Origin: Ornithinimicrobium laminariae
Lineage (GTDB): Bacteria > Actinomycetota > Actinomycetes > Actinomycetales > Dermatophilaceae
Length of the DNA: 64,000 nt
Assembly: GCF_019457945.1 (NCBI RefSeq)
Contig: NZ_JAHZSU010000005.1
Coordinates: forward strand, 22,123 to 86,122
Direction: 5' to 3'
This document shows positions 27,201 through 36,054 of the stretch, piece by piece. The notes under the pieces were generated by a model, which saw only the letters and a program-made list of their open reading frames with translations, did not search any database and was not told the DNA's origin. Both the position numbers and the translations under genes were made by a program. Within the stretch, counting starts at the first letter, position 1. Each line of letters opens with the position of its first letter.

Positions 27201-28248
27201 CTCGATCGCCCTGGTGACGTTCCGCAAGTCTGATACGCCCTTGGGTTACGTGCAATTGCGGGGCCCGTTCTTCGACGAAAAGTCCTTCCTGCTCGGTCGC
27301 GACGAACTAGGCCAGGTCGCGGTATCGGCGCTGAAGGTAACGACCGGCTCGACCGTCCCCCAGATCGCGAACCCCCAGTCCGGCGAAGTCCTGAATACCA
27401 TCCGTAAGGCTCCCAGGCTGGACGCACGACGACCAGACTGGGACTTTCGTCCAGTGGCCGAGTTCCACGCGACCAACGACCGATCCACGTTTGACGCAGG
27501 GCCGTCCGGGACCGTCCCCGTGATCGGAGGAGCCGGGTTCGACCTCTGGACCCCAAGCACCGGCGAGGTGTACGCCCACGGTGACCAGGCCACAATCGAA
27601 GCCGCTCTGCAGACCAAACGGAAGCGCCAGATCAAGTTGAAGAGCTCGGCCTTCCATGGACTACCACAGGCATGGGCCAACGACCTCGAAACGCTGCCGA
27701 TGCGGCACCCGCGAGTCGCATTTCGCGACATCACGAACGCCACTAACAGACGGACGACGATCGCCGCATTGGTGCCACCCCTGGTGGCACTGACGAACAA
27801 GGCGCCATACCTGTACCGACGCGAAGGCTCAGCGTCGGCGGAGGCGTATCTGCTCGGAGTGTTGTCGTCGGTCCCGCTCGACTGGTACGCCCGCAAGTAC
27901 GTCGAAATGGGAATGAACCTGCACATCCTCAACGGCCTGCCCATCCCCATGCTCGACACTGAGTCGCCGATCGCCGTGCGGATCGTCCAGATTGCCGGCC
28001 AGCTCGCAGCAGTCGACGAGCGATATGAAGAGTGGGCCAACGAGGTGGGCGTCTCCGTCGGCTCGGTGACGACCCAGTCGGAGAAGGACGATCTCATCGC
28101 CGAGCTCGACGCACTGGTCAGCCTCCTCTATGGGCTGACCGAGGACCAGGTCGAGCACGTCTTCGACACCTTCCACCGTGGCTGGAACTATCAATCGCGA
28201 TTGGAAGCAGTCCTCGAACACTACGTACGCTGGAAGGGGCAAGCATGA
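24244..28248 (+). CDS. Eco57I-like N6-adenine DNA methyltransferase, 1334 residues
   Basis: The N-terminal 550 residues carry no motif I can name. They are followed by the methyltransferase domain: SYFTPKVVVDHLIERSL, motif I VADLAMGSGHFLVAAVD near residue 592, YGLDTNPMAVELARLALW, and catalytic motif IV VLIGNPPWEEL near 846. The C-terminal 450 residues should hold target recognition (LHILNGLPIPM is typical of such regions). No nuclease motif is evident in this chain. It resembles the large methylases of BREX (PglX) and DISARM. It is followed, with an ATGA overlap, by a PLD-helicase gene, so the two likely form one restriction-like system, with this subunit marking self DNA. Confidence 0.9.
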   Translation: MRLNASKTVNWSNPATHAGVTTDKVFIGADPFGLGGVQVAVGQAATPPSRQALRELFAARRGKTQLQLVVAIVNGSTTHLFGPDPQAQPIELPTEQAQRQLQSVLDEPDVLAATERIAGFRKAHDSTAVAGFTNSGLFATHHLTQNVPQRHDWDDLNRAGAAMLTTRGRKLIDALGFKTKPATGGAVLLSTPTDASRAVAVLLDDTEQFDSKSPRFQLSPVAYGLAVAAQQEVPWLVVLRKDQIRLYPGRDGIGVGSKGQAETYFEVDLSTVDATFAGLLPLIFTADALAVTGTTDQLLAESTRYATELGDRLRERIYEEIIPSLAVEVTHQLAKHAQVRLDAEGLAIAYRVTLRVLFRLLFQAYAEDRGLLPSGRNEGFDANSLKTNAQRLITTADDEFGDSTTLWRDLTQVWDAIDKGNAQWQIPAYNGGLFSSDPERSPDGALFTKIQIPDRAMGPALKHLLVDTTRDGVDGPVDFRSLSVREFGTIYEGLLESSLSKAEQDLTLDRDGAWVPAQKGDEVHVRAGAVYFHSASGERKATGSYFTPKVVVDHLIERSLVPSLTAHLEGIADHLTKGDPAAAARDFFDFRVADLAMGSGHFLVAAVDKIEALMRTFLAQHAVPGVTDELLRLAGAAKEALGTDDVAKSDVDEIGLLRRQVARRCIYGLDTNPMAVELARLALWIHTFVPGLPMSNLDHGLINADSLTGIGTVDEALDVLQPDRAPGQSGFFDDVVTDTLASAKTLLVDLANAGEANKAEIDESARLLDQAREASAPAERVFDVAVAARVGAVDAGLIFTEDDITELARTPQVTQTIQELRPAHMPVLFPEVFLRSNPGFDVLIGNPPWEELMVEEPKFWLRVRPGLLGLKPAVMKAEVARLRAQRPEMVEELDQLSEVVGRIRQTLLKGPYPGLGTGDIDLYQAFAWRFLHLLREGGQMGVVVPRSLLGAAGPQLWREAMFAGGDLQAITLVNNRQWVFPIHPQYSIALVTFRKSDTPLGYVQLRGPFFDEKSFLLGRDELGQVAVSALKVTTGSTVPQIANPQSGEVLNTIRKAPRLDARRPDWDFRPVAEFHATNDRSTFDAGPSGTVPVIGGAGFDLWTPSTGEVYAHGDQATIEAALQTKRKRQIKLKSSAFHGLPQAWANDLETLPMRHPRVAFRDITNATNRRTTIAALVPPLVALTNKAPYLYRREGSASAEAYLLGVLSSVPLDWYARKYVEMGMNLHILNGLPIPMLDTESPIAVRIVQIAGQLAAVDERYEEWANEVGVSVGSVTTQSEKDDLIAELDALVSLLYGLTEDQVEHVFDTFHRGWNYQSRLEAVLEHYVRWKGQA

Positions 28249-31200
28249 CGCAACTGCCTGACTTCGCGACCAATCACCTCGCGAGCGAGGCCGCGGTCCG
28301 CGTGGCGGACCGGGTGAACGAACTCTTCCGGTTGCTGCGGGAGAACAAGGTGAGTCCGCCGCCCGTCGCGATCGCAACGGCATACATCAACCCGGGCGGG
28401 TTCGCCCTCCTTGCTGACGAACTGGAGCGGGCGCCTCGGGTCCGGCTGCTGCTCGGAGCAGAGCCGGAGCAAAGCGCGGTCCGAGCCGTCAGCGCCCATG
28501 ACGCGACCATGGACTCTCGAATCAGCGCTGCGGTCGAGCAGCACAACGACTGGCTCGCCATGGAACGGGACACTATGGGGTTCGCACGACAGCCAGACGC
28601 GGATGCGAGACGAATGGTGGAGTGGCTGCGTTATCTCAACCCGGACGGGACGGCACGAGTGGAGGTTCGGCGGTTCACCGGTGGATTCCTTCATGGCAAG
28701 GCATACCTGGTGGAGGACTCCGCGACCCAAGCCGCGATCGCGGGCTCCTCGAACATGACCTACGCAGGCCTGGCGCTTAATGCCGAACTGAACCTGGGAA
28801 CGGGTGGGGGTACGCATGCTGCCGCCAAGGTGCACGAGTGGTTCGAACGCTTCTGGGCAGTGAGCGATCCGTACGATCTGGCCGCGTTGTACGGGCGGTT
28901 GTGGGATCCACACGACCCGTGGCTGATCTACCTGCGGATGCTGTGGGAGCTGTACGGAGCACACCTGGACGACGAGAATCCGCATATCAAGACCGGTCTG
29001 AACTTGACCCGGTTCCAGGCCGATGGCGTTGTGCGGATGGAGCGGCTGCTGGACGAGCACGGCGGTGTGCTCGTCGCCGACGAGGTCGGTCTCGGGAAGA
29101 CGTACCTGGCCGGCGAGGTCATCTACCGGACTGCCAACATCAATCGGCAACGCGTGCTGATCGTGGCCCCTGCCGCGTTGAAGACATCCATGTGGGGACC
29201 CTTCCTGCACGAGCACGATTTCTCCCGGTGGGTGCAGGTCTACTCCTACGAGGAGGTACGCAACCGTCTCGACCCGGGCCACCCAGGTCATCACGCGTTC
29301 ATGCAGGAGATCGAGGACTACTCCCTGGTCGTGATCGACGAAGCACACAACCTACGCAACTCCTCGGCACAACGGTCGGGAGCAGTGGACCGCGTGATCA
29401 CCGCCGGCAGCCAGCCGAAACAGGTCGTGCTGCTGACTGCGACACCGGTCAACAACTCGCTTGCGGACCTGGAGACATTGATCAAGTACTTCATCCGTGA
29501 CGACGCCCGATTCGCGTCTCTGGGCATCCCCAGCATCCGGGAGTACATCAAGCACGCCCAAGCGATCGACCCCGCGAACCTCACCCCAGAGCACCTCTTC
29601 GACCTGATGGACCAGGTAGCAGTCCGCCGCACCCGCAAGTTCGTCAAGGAGCACTACACCAACGAAATGATCGTCGGCCCAGACGGGAAGACGACCACGA
29701 TCAAGTTTCCCCAGCCGAAGGTGCGCCGCCTCGACTACGACGTCGACCAGGACGGGCTGGATCTCATCGACGCGATGGTCTACGCCCTCGACGACCCCAC
29801 CGATCCCCACGCGCCCAAGGCGTGGGAAGACCGGTCCCTGGACCCCAAGCGTCTGATGCTCGCCCGGTATCTGTCCAGCATGTACACCCTCGATCAGGAC
29901 CTGCTGGAGTACCAGATCACCAACGCCGGCCTGCTTCGCTCGGGTCTGTTGAAACGGCTGGAGTCCAGCCCTGACGCGCTACACGCGTCGCTTGAGCGCA
30001 TGATCGTGTCCCACGAGTCGTTCTTGGGCGCCTTGCACCGGGGATATGTCCTGAAGGGGGATGCGCTCAACGACTGGGTCTCCTCAGACTCCGACGACCT
30101 TGACGCGTTCGTGGAAGCATTCGACGATGACGAGCAGGTAGACGCAGCCAGCGGCTACCACGTGGCTGAACTTGAAGCAGACGTGAGTTCCGACATCGCT
30201 CTCCTACGCCACCTGCGCGATCTCGCCAGCAAGGCCTTGAGCGGGACGGAGCCGAAGGTCGACAAGCTTGTCGCGGAGCTCACTCAAATCGCCGAGCAGG
30301 CGCGTCGCATCGACGCACGCGGCGTCTCTCACGGGGACCGGCGCAAGGTCATCATCTTCTCCGCGTTCTCCGACACGGTTATCGCGATCCACGAGGCTGT
30401 CTACGCCGCGATCAACGCAGCGCCACCTGGGTCACCGTTGAGTGACTACCAGGGCAGGGTCGCACCTCCGATCATGGGCGCCTACGCCAAGGTGCACGAA
30501 CGGGGCGAGTCCGGCGGCGTCGACCAGGGCGGACGTGCTTCCACCATCGCCGGATTCGCACCCAGAACAGCCGGCCCGCGCAACGCCAACGGGGAGCCCA
30601 CGGCCAAGGACGAGTACGACATCCTGTTCGCCACCGACGTCCTCGCTGAGGGGATGAACCTGCAGCAAGCCGGACAGATGATCAACTACGACCTGCCATG
30701 GAACCCCATGCGGATCGTTCAGCGGCACGGCCGAGTCGACCGCATCGGGTCCCAGCACGACTACGTCCACCTAGGGCTGTTCTTTCCCAGTGAACGCCTG
30801 GATGACCTGCTCCGGCTCGAGGAACGACTCCAGAACAAGCTCGCACTGGCCGACGCCGCGGTCGGCGCTGGAGAAGTCCTGCCGGGCCGCGGCCCTGGGC
30901 ACGAGGTGAATCTTACGGACGACCATGTCACCGACGAGTTCGAGAAACTCCTCGACGCTGGCGGTTCCAGCGCATCCCTCTCCGGTGAGGAGTACCGGCG
31001 CCGGCTCTACGGAGCCTTCACCACAGACACGACCACCAAGACCGAGATCCTCTCCCTCCCCTACGGCTCGGGAAGCGGATTCGAGAACCCAGCCGTGCAC
31101 GGCAATGGGTACGTCTTCTGCATCCGCATCGGGGACAGCCACAAACCCTGGTTCCGATACGTGGCGGTTGACGAGAACTGGAGCCTCACATATGACGACA

Positions 31201-31691
31201 TGGGGAACCCGCGGATCTCTGGCGACACACTGATCTCGCTGCGCGTTGCCGACCCCGGCAGCGCGAGCACACCACGATGGCTCGACGAGCTTATCTACGA
31301 CCGTGCCTTCGATGCCTGGGAAGTCGCGCGCACCGATGCCTTCACCACCTGGAGTCAGCTCACCGACCCGAACGCGTTCCAGCCCGACATGCCGTTGTCC
31401 TTCCGCGACGCCCACCAGCTGATCTTCCGCGCTGGTGGATATCTCGGACGAGAAAGGCAGATCGACCTCGCGAACCGACTCCGCAGCGTCCCCTCCGCGA
31501 AGGTTTCCCGCCAGATGCGGCGTGCCCTCAACGAAGGGCGCACGGACGAAGAACGCATCGACCTGATCACCGACGTTCTGGAGGAGGCGGGCATCACGGC
31601 ACCACCCCCACGTGAACCGCTCCCCGACGTCGAGCTGCATGAGGTGCGCCTGGTGACCTGGATGGCCGTGCGCGGTACTCGCGAGGTCTAG
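28245..31691 (+). CDS. PLD nuclease-SNF2 helicase fusion, 1148 residues
   Basis: The start at 28245 overlaps the methyltransferase stop (ATGA); an upstream extension to 28032 is in the shadow of that gene. An N-terminal phospholipase D-type domain has one HKD-like motif, with His150, Lys152 and GSSN at 167-170, so a dimer would be needed for a full active site. A SNF2/RapA-like superfamily 2 motor follows: VADEVGLGKTY (279-289), VVIDEAHNLRN, LLTATPVNN, VIIFSAFSD, and FATDVLAEGMNLQQAG with QRHGRVDRIGSQH. The chain resembles a DISARM-style nuclease and helicase joined in one protein. It is expected to translocate on and degrade unmodified invading DNA, with the methyltransferase as its partner. 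Confidence 0.92.
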   Translation: MTQLPDFATNHLASEAAVRVADRVNELFRLLRENKVSPPPVAIATAYINPGGFALLADELERAPRVRLLLGAEPEQSAVRAVSAHDATMDSRISAAVEQHNDWLAMERDTMGFARQPDADARRMVEWLRYLNPDGTARVEVRRFTGGFLHGKAYLVEDSATQAAIAGSSNMTYAGLALNAELNLGTGGGTHAAAKVHEWFERFWAVSDPYDLAALYGRLWDPHDPWLIYLRMLWELYGAHLDDENPHIKTGLNLTRFQADGVVRMERLLDEHGGVLVADEVGLGKTYLAGEVIYRTANINRQRVLIVAPAALKTSMWGPFLHEHDFSRWVQVYSYEEVRNRLDPGHPGHHAFMQEIEDYSLVVIDEAHNLRNSSAQRSGAVDRVITAGSQPKQVVLLTATPVNNSLADLETLIKYFIRDDARFASLGIPSIREYIKHAQAIDPANLTPEHLFDLMDQVAVRRTRKFVKEHYTNEMIVGPDGKTTTIKFPQPKVRRLDYDVDQDGLDLIDAMVYALDDPTDPHAPKAWEDRSLDPKRLMLARYLSSMYTLDQDLLEYQITNAGLLRSGLLKRLESSPDALHASLERMIVSHESFLGALHRGYVLKGDALNDWVSSDSDDLDAFVEAFDDDEQVDAASGYHVAELEADVSSDIALLRHLRDLASKALSGTEPKVDKLVAELTQIAEQARRIDARGVSHGDRRKVIIFSAFSDTVIAIHEAVYAAINAAPPGSPLSDYQGRVAPPIMGAYAKVHERGESGGVDQGGRASTIAGFAPRTAGPRNANGEPTAKDEYDILFATDVLAEGMNLQQAGQMINYDLPWNPMRIVQRHGRVDRIGSQHDYVHLGLFFPSERLDDLLRLEERLQNKLALADAAVGAGEVLPGRGPGHEVNLTDDHVTDEFEKLLDAGGSSASLSGEEYRRRLYGAFTTDTTTKTEILSLPYGSGSGFENPAVHGNGYVFCIRIGDSHKPWFRYVAVDENWSLTYDDMGNPRISGDTLISLRVADPGSASTPRWLDELIYDRAFDAWEVARTDAFTTWSQLTDPNAFQPDMPLSFRDAHQLIFRAGGYLGRERQIDLANRLRSVPSAKVSRQMRRALNEGRTDEERIDLITDVLEEAGITAPPPREPLPDVELHEVRLVTWMAVRGTREV

Positions 31692-31770
31692 ACCCCCCCC
31701 GACGGGTTGGTGATCCGTGAGGTCAGTGCCGGGATGAGCACAAGGCAACACGCCTGACCCGTCGGGGGAA
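31692..31770. repeat. Right end of the element with inverted repeats
   Basis: CCCCCGACGGGT (31696-31707) and ACCCGTCGGGGG (31757-31768) are a perfect 12-base inverted pair. GCAACAC (31745-31751) and the terminal TCGGGGGAA (31762-31770) are inverted copies of blocks at the left end. The 12-base pair could also fold as an RNA hairpin after the helicase stop codon. Confidence 0.75.
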
Positions 31771-33579
31771 CCGCCCTACTCCGTCGGCCAAACAAGCGGC
31801 AACGACAACAACGCCAACATCAAATACGCCCACCTCGACACATCCATCGAAAACACCTTCGCCAAGAAATCAACCGCGAAAAACAAGAACAGCCTCTACG
31901 ACTCCTACGTCCGCGCCATCCGCTGGTCAACCAACCGCATCGGCGACGCCGGACTCATCGGGTTCGTCACCAACGGCGGATTCATCGACGCCAACACCGC
32001 CGACGGCCTACGCAAAACCCTCGCCGACGAATTCACCGACATCTACATCTACAACCTGCGCGGGAACCAGCGCACCGCCGGCGAACAGTCCCGCAAAGAA
32101 GGTGGCAAGGTCTTCGGCTCCGGGTCACGCAACACCGTCGCCGTCACCTTCCTCGTTAAGAACCCCAACGCCAACCGCAACAGAGCAACCGTCCACTATC
32201 GAGACATCGGGAACTACCTCACCCGCGAAGACAAACTCACCATCGTCAACGACTCGCACCTAGACACGCTCAACTGGGAAACCATCGAACCAAACGACGC
32301 AGGCGACTGGACCAACCAACGCTCCCAACAGTTCGAACAATGGCAAGCGGTGAGCGGCGACAAACAGGCGATCTTCGCCGCAGCCACCCGAGGACTAGAG
32401 ACAACCCGCGATCCGTGGATCTACAACTACTCCTCCGCCGCGGTAGAAGCCAATGTTTCGCGCATGGCTAACTTTTATAATGCCCAGGTAGAGAAGCTCA
32501 ATCAGTTTGTGGCCAGCAACCCCGGCATAGAGATTAAGAAGTCAGCTAAAGAACTCAAAAATAATGACCCCACACGGATCAGTTGGTCGTCGAGCCTGGA
32601 ACAAAGCCTCGTTCGACGCAAGCGAGCTGCGACCGAGAGCAACCTTGTCGTGGGGGCATATCGGCCCTTCTCGAAGATGGCAGTGCACTTCGATGCAATG
32701 TTCAATCATCGTCGAGGCAAACTGCCGTCGATGTTCCCCACCCCCAACCACCCCAACTACGGCTTCGTCGTCATGGGACCCGGAAACGACAAGCCATTTT
32801 CAACCCATGCAGTGGACGCTCTCCCCGACCTCGGCATGTGGGGCTCGGGACCAAGCCAGTTTTTCGCCCGATACACCTACGAAGCCGTCGCAAGCGACAC
32901 CCTCGAGTTCTCAGCTGATGTTGTCGATGGCTACCGTCGAATCGACAACATCACTGATGCCACGCTCAAGGAGTACCGGACCTGGTACGGCAACGACGTG
33001 ACCAAAGACGACGTCTTCGCGTTCATCTATGGCTTCCTGCACTCCCCCGACTACCGCACCCGCTTCGCTGCCGACCTCAACCGCTCGCTCCCACGCATCC
33101 CCCGCATCGACGTAAACCAGTTTCCCACCTTCCGCGACGCCGGCGAGAAACTCCTGGGACTACATATCGATTACGAGAATGTCGAGCCCTATCCGATTGT
33201 CGTCGACGGCATACCGGAAGGGCTCAAAGGGGAAGCGCTGTACGACGCGCTACGAGTGCAAAAGATGAAATACGGCAAACAGGGCAAGGAGAAAGACCAG
33301 ACCGTCATCCACTACTCCCCCTCGATCACCATCTCCGGCCTACCTGAGGAGGCGCAGCGATACATGCTGGGCTCACGCTCAGGGTTGGACTGGATCATTG
33401 ACCGGTACCAAGTCAAGGTCGACAAACCCTCGGGCATCGTCAACGACCCCAACGACTGGTCACGCGAAATGGGCAACCCCCGCTACATCCTCGACCTCAT
33501 CGCCAAGGTCACAACAGTGTCCGTAGAAACCATGAAAATCGTGGATTCCCTTCCAGACCTCGAGATCGTCGAAGACTAG
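31771..33579 (+). pseudogene. Type ISP restriction-modification enzyme, 3' part
   Basis: The frame starts at the right copy of CCGCCC with PPYSVGQTSGNDNNANIKYA, which continues the catalytic motif lost at 18657. It stays open without a stop to 33579. It contains the end of the methyltransferase domain (GDAGLIGFVTNGGFIDAN, IYNLRGNQRTAG, GSRNTVAVTFLVKNP) and the target-recognition region, ending VDSLPDLEIVED. Joined to the 5' part it would give about 1,600 residues, the normal length of type ISP enzymes. No start codon with a ribosome site exists at the beginning, so translation is doubtful. The rest of the gene looks undamaged, which suggests a recent or reversible insertion. Confidence 0.92.
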
Positions 33580-33657
33580 CGACCTGCACGTTTACCGGGT
33601 GTAAGGCTTCGCCGCCAACTGACTAGGTCTTGATTAGCTGAGCCCACTCCCCCACGG

Positions 33658-33697
33658 CACCAAGTGCGTGGTTGTCCGCGCGACCACGCACTTGGTG
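33658..33697. terminator. Bidirectional hairpin between convergent genes
   Basis: CACCAAGTGCGTGGT (33658-33672) and ACCACGCACTTGGTG (33683-33697) are perfect 15-base arms around a 10-base loop. It lies between the converging type ISP 3' part and the mrr gene. No U-run follows on either strand. Confidence 0.6.
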
Positions 33698-33856
33698 GCG
33701 TGCCACACTGCTGGCCTTGAGCACATGGCCCTGAGGGAATGAGCTCACCGCTCCCACTGCCGATCTCGTCCGCCTGGATTGTCACCCTCATCCGCGGCGA
33801 AGCCTCAACGAAAAGACGTCTTCCTATGTAGCCCTACTGCTCCCTAGTGGTGGCTG

Positions 33857-34792
33857 CTAGAGGTCTTCGAAAAAATCCTCGTCGAGTTTCATGAGGGTCA
33901 CCGCGTAGCCCGGTTGCACACCCACGCTGTGTTTAAGCATGAGAGAGGCCATTTCATCGCCATCGATGGGGATGATGCGAACACCGACCCGGTCGGCGTA
34001 GCTAAGGGCTTCGCCAGTAAATCGAGAGGTGGTCATAAAAACACCTCGGTCCGCCTGTTGACCCTGCAACGCACCAACGAAGGCCTGCATAACCGGTCGC
34101 CCGATGGACCTATCGCGGTCATACCGCTTCGCTTGAACATAGATACGGTCAAGGCCCAATGGGTCTTGGCTGATGACACCATCAATGCCCGCGTCTCCCG
34201 AGGCTGCAGTCGGCTCGATTTGGCCAGAGGTTCCATACTTCATGGCTCCAAGGAGCCTGAGCACGAGCGTTTCGAAAGCAGTAGGTGTGAGTTGCATGAC
34301 GCGATCAAGAAGTTCACCAGTCAGCGCAGCATGGACGGTGGCCACAGTGTGTACGATGACTTCTTCCGGCGTGTCGTCAGTGTTCAGTGTCTGCGTGGAT
34401 TGGCTCAGGTCATCGGCCATCGCAGAACCCGCAGGCTTGGTCTTACGTCTGCTGCGTTTGCGGAACTCCTGAAAATCTTCGAACTGAGCAAGGTCCGCAT
34501 TTGAGATAGGTCCGCCGACTTCGGTGAGAAGTTTTTGTCCTCGGTCCGTGATCTCAGCAATACCCCGTTGGGGTCTACGTATTGCTCCTGCTTGGACCAG
34601 GTAGGTGACAGCCCAGCCGACCCGGTTCACGTAGACAGTCTGTCCACTCTCAATGGTGCTGGCACGCTCAGCTTTCTCAATGCGCATCTCGTCTGCGACG
34701 AGCTCCGCAAGTTGTCGAAACGGTTGACGGCCCCGATCTGCGAGAACCTCTAGCGTTGGACGCATCATTGCTTCGTATGTTGGAACGGCCAT
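33857..34792 (-). CDS. mrr: Mrr-type (type IV) restriction endonuclease
   Basis: A protein of 311 residues, the usual length of Mrr. The start MAVPTYEAMMRPTLEVL at 34792 matches the family N-terminus; a longer frame to 34936 overlaps the resolvase gene and is rejected. The N-terminal part is a winged-helix Mrr_N domain. The C-terminal domain has the nuclease signature: LTPTAFETLVLRLL, then SGDAGIDGVISQDPLGLDRI and YVQAKRYDRDRSIG (the D...QxK core), then GVFMTTSRFTGEAL. Mrr cuts DNA with foreign methylation marks. It is adjacent to a type ISP system and a resolvase, a common defence-island grouping. Confidence 0.93.
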   Translation of the reverse strand: MAVPTYEAMMRPTLEVLADRGRQPFRQLAELVADEMRIEKAERASTIESGQTVYVNRVGWAVTYLVQAGAIRRPQRGIAEITDRGQKLLTEVGGPISNADLAQFEDFQEFRKRSRRKTKPAGSAMADDLSQSTQTLNTDDTPEEVIVHTVATVHAALTGELLDRVMQLTPTAFETLVLRLLGAMKYGTSGQIEPTAASGDAGIDGVISQDPLGLDRIYVQAKRYDRDRSIGRPVMQAFVGALQGQQADRGVFMTTSRFTGEALSYADRVGVRIIPIDGDEMASLMLKHSVGVQPGYAVTLMKLDEDFFEDL

Positions 34793-34919
34793 AGCCTGCT
34801 TTCCCATCTTGGTACTGCGTAGGACAGTTGCTAGTCCAGCCAAATCATGATGGCATCCGGGAATCTCATGCCTTTCCCGTTCTGCACCTGCTGCGGACTG
34901 AGTTGTGGCGAGGTCGTGA

Positions 34920-35492
34920 CTAAGGGCGCGGGACAACTTCGCAACGCACTAGTCTGCCGACCGCGGATGCGGACACTCCCGTGGCCGCGGCCGCTTGCCT
35001 CTGCGACCGGCCTTCTTTGATGAGTCGGTGGATCATGTCTGCTTGGGCCGGAGTGATCTTGGTGGGCCTGCCCAGTTGTTTTCCGCTGGCCTTGGCTGCT
35101 GCGAGGCCGGCTTTGGTGCGTTCACGAGTGAGATCGGCTTCCATCTCAGCAAGGGCTGCGGTCACGGTAAAAAAGAACCGACCAGAAGCAGTAGTGGTGT
35201 CGATATTGTCTCGCAGTGAACGAAACTCAACACCACGGCTGCGTAGATCGTCCGTGACCTCCAAAAGATGCCGGGTTGAACGGAACAGACGGTCGAACCG
35301 CCAAACCGTCAGCCTGTCCCCCGGCTCCAGCCGACCAAGGAGTTCATTCAGCATGGGCCGCGTCGTACTCGTCCCCGATGCACTCTCCCGGGCAACGTTC
35401 TCCAGCGGCACCCCAGCCTGAACCAGAGCATCGACCTGCAGAGCGACCGACTGATCTGCCGTGGACACCCGGGCGTACCCATATTCAGCCAC
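34920..35492 (-). CDS. Serine recombinase (resolvase/invertase), third type
   Basis: A protein of 190 residues starting at GTG with GGGGAGTGGA directly upstream. It has YGYARVSTADQSVALQ (catalytic Ser), TVWRFDRLFRSTRHL, and ALAEMEADLTRERTKAGL. The C-terminal helix-turn-helix reads RQAAAATGVSASAVGRLV. It is upstream of the mrr gene and in the same direction. Two long dyads lie beyond its start (35619-35662, 35733-35771) and could be its target sites. Its sequence is distinct from the other two resolvases in the window. Confidence 0.94.
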   Translation of the reverse strand: MAEYGYARVSTADQSVALQVDALVQAGVPLENVARESASGTSTTRPMLNELLGRLEPGDRLTVWRFDRLFRSTRHLLEVTDDLRSRGVEFRSLRDNIDTTTASGRFFFTVTAALAEMEADLTRERTKAGLAAAKASGKQLGRPTKITPAQADMIHRLIKEGRSQRQAAAATGVSASAVGRLVRCEVVPRP

Positions 35493-35618
35493 TCCACTCC
35501 CCTATCAACCCGTTCGTGACCCGAAAGCACTCTCCCCCACGAGTATCGGATCACTTTAGTTTCGAGTCAAGATTTCGGATCAACACGCAAGCACGAACTA
35601 CCACTTCCCTCCGTCAGT

Positions 35619-35662
35619 GTTCAGGCTGCTTCGTAAACGGTCGATTACGGAGCAGCCTGAAC
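35619..35662. repeat. 44-base dyad, arms of 18
   Basis: GTTCAGGCTGCTTCGTAA (35619-35636) and TTACGGAGCAGCCTGAAC (35645-35662) match as inverted repeats with one mismatch. It may be a resolvase subsite, the end of a lost transposon, or a transcription hairpin. Confidence 0.6.
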
Positions 35663-35732
35663 TCGTCTCGTCCGGCATCGCTTGTAGATGTTCGCCTGAT
35701 TTGCCGGGGAGTGGTTCGCTGGACTGCGTTGG

Positions 35733-35771
35733 GACAAGTTGGTGCGACGAGGGTTGTCTCACCAACTTGTC
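35733..35771. repeat. 39-base dyad, arms of 12
   Basis: GACAAGTTGGTG (35733-35744) and CACCAACTTGTC (35760-35771) are perfect inverted copies. Together with the dyad at 35619 it is the only structure seen between 35493 and 36054, where no gene is recognisable. Confidence 0.6.
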
Positions 35772-36054
35772 GGAATCCGCATGTTGTCCCGTGATCCGGC
35801 CAGCGGAGTGAGAACCGGCGCTCTTCAGCGGCATTTCGGCTCGAATCGTTCGAAGAACCACCCGCACCATCGTGGTGTGTTCGTCGCCCTCGGATGACGC
35901 CGTCAAACGTCTCAACATGCGTCAACGCCGCCACGAGGCATGACCCATCGCGCCATGGCGATGCGTAACATCGCGAATGGGCAGCGGGCCACGGCGATCG
36001 TCAGAGACAACCTGCGCCACCCGGCGGTGCGCGAGCTGAGATCCTACAAGTCAT

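Larger units (their letters stand above)
18658..31770 (+). mobile_element. 13.1-kb Tn554-style element carrying a defence gene pair
   Basis: The ends are 9-base perfect inverted repeats TTCCCCCGA (18658-18666) and TCGGGGGAA (31762-31770). Both are bounded by CCGCCC. A subterminal inverted pair GTGTTGC (18675-18681) and GCAACAC (31745-31751) supports the ends. Inside are three tyrosine recombinases, a small coiled-coil HTH protein, an Eco57I-like methyltransferase and a PLD-SNF2 helicase, all on the plus strand. The recombinase trio is the hallmark of the Tn554 group, which inserts site-specifically. The insertion falls in the codons for NPP of the catalytic NPPY motif of a type ISP enzyme. 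Confidence 0.9.

Noticed and set aside
28032..28244. Upstream extension of the PLD-helicase gene
   Set aside because: It lies under the end of the methyltransferase gene. The ATGA at 28245 is the natural start.
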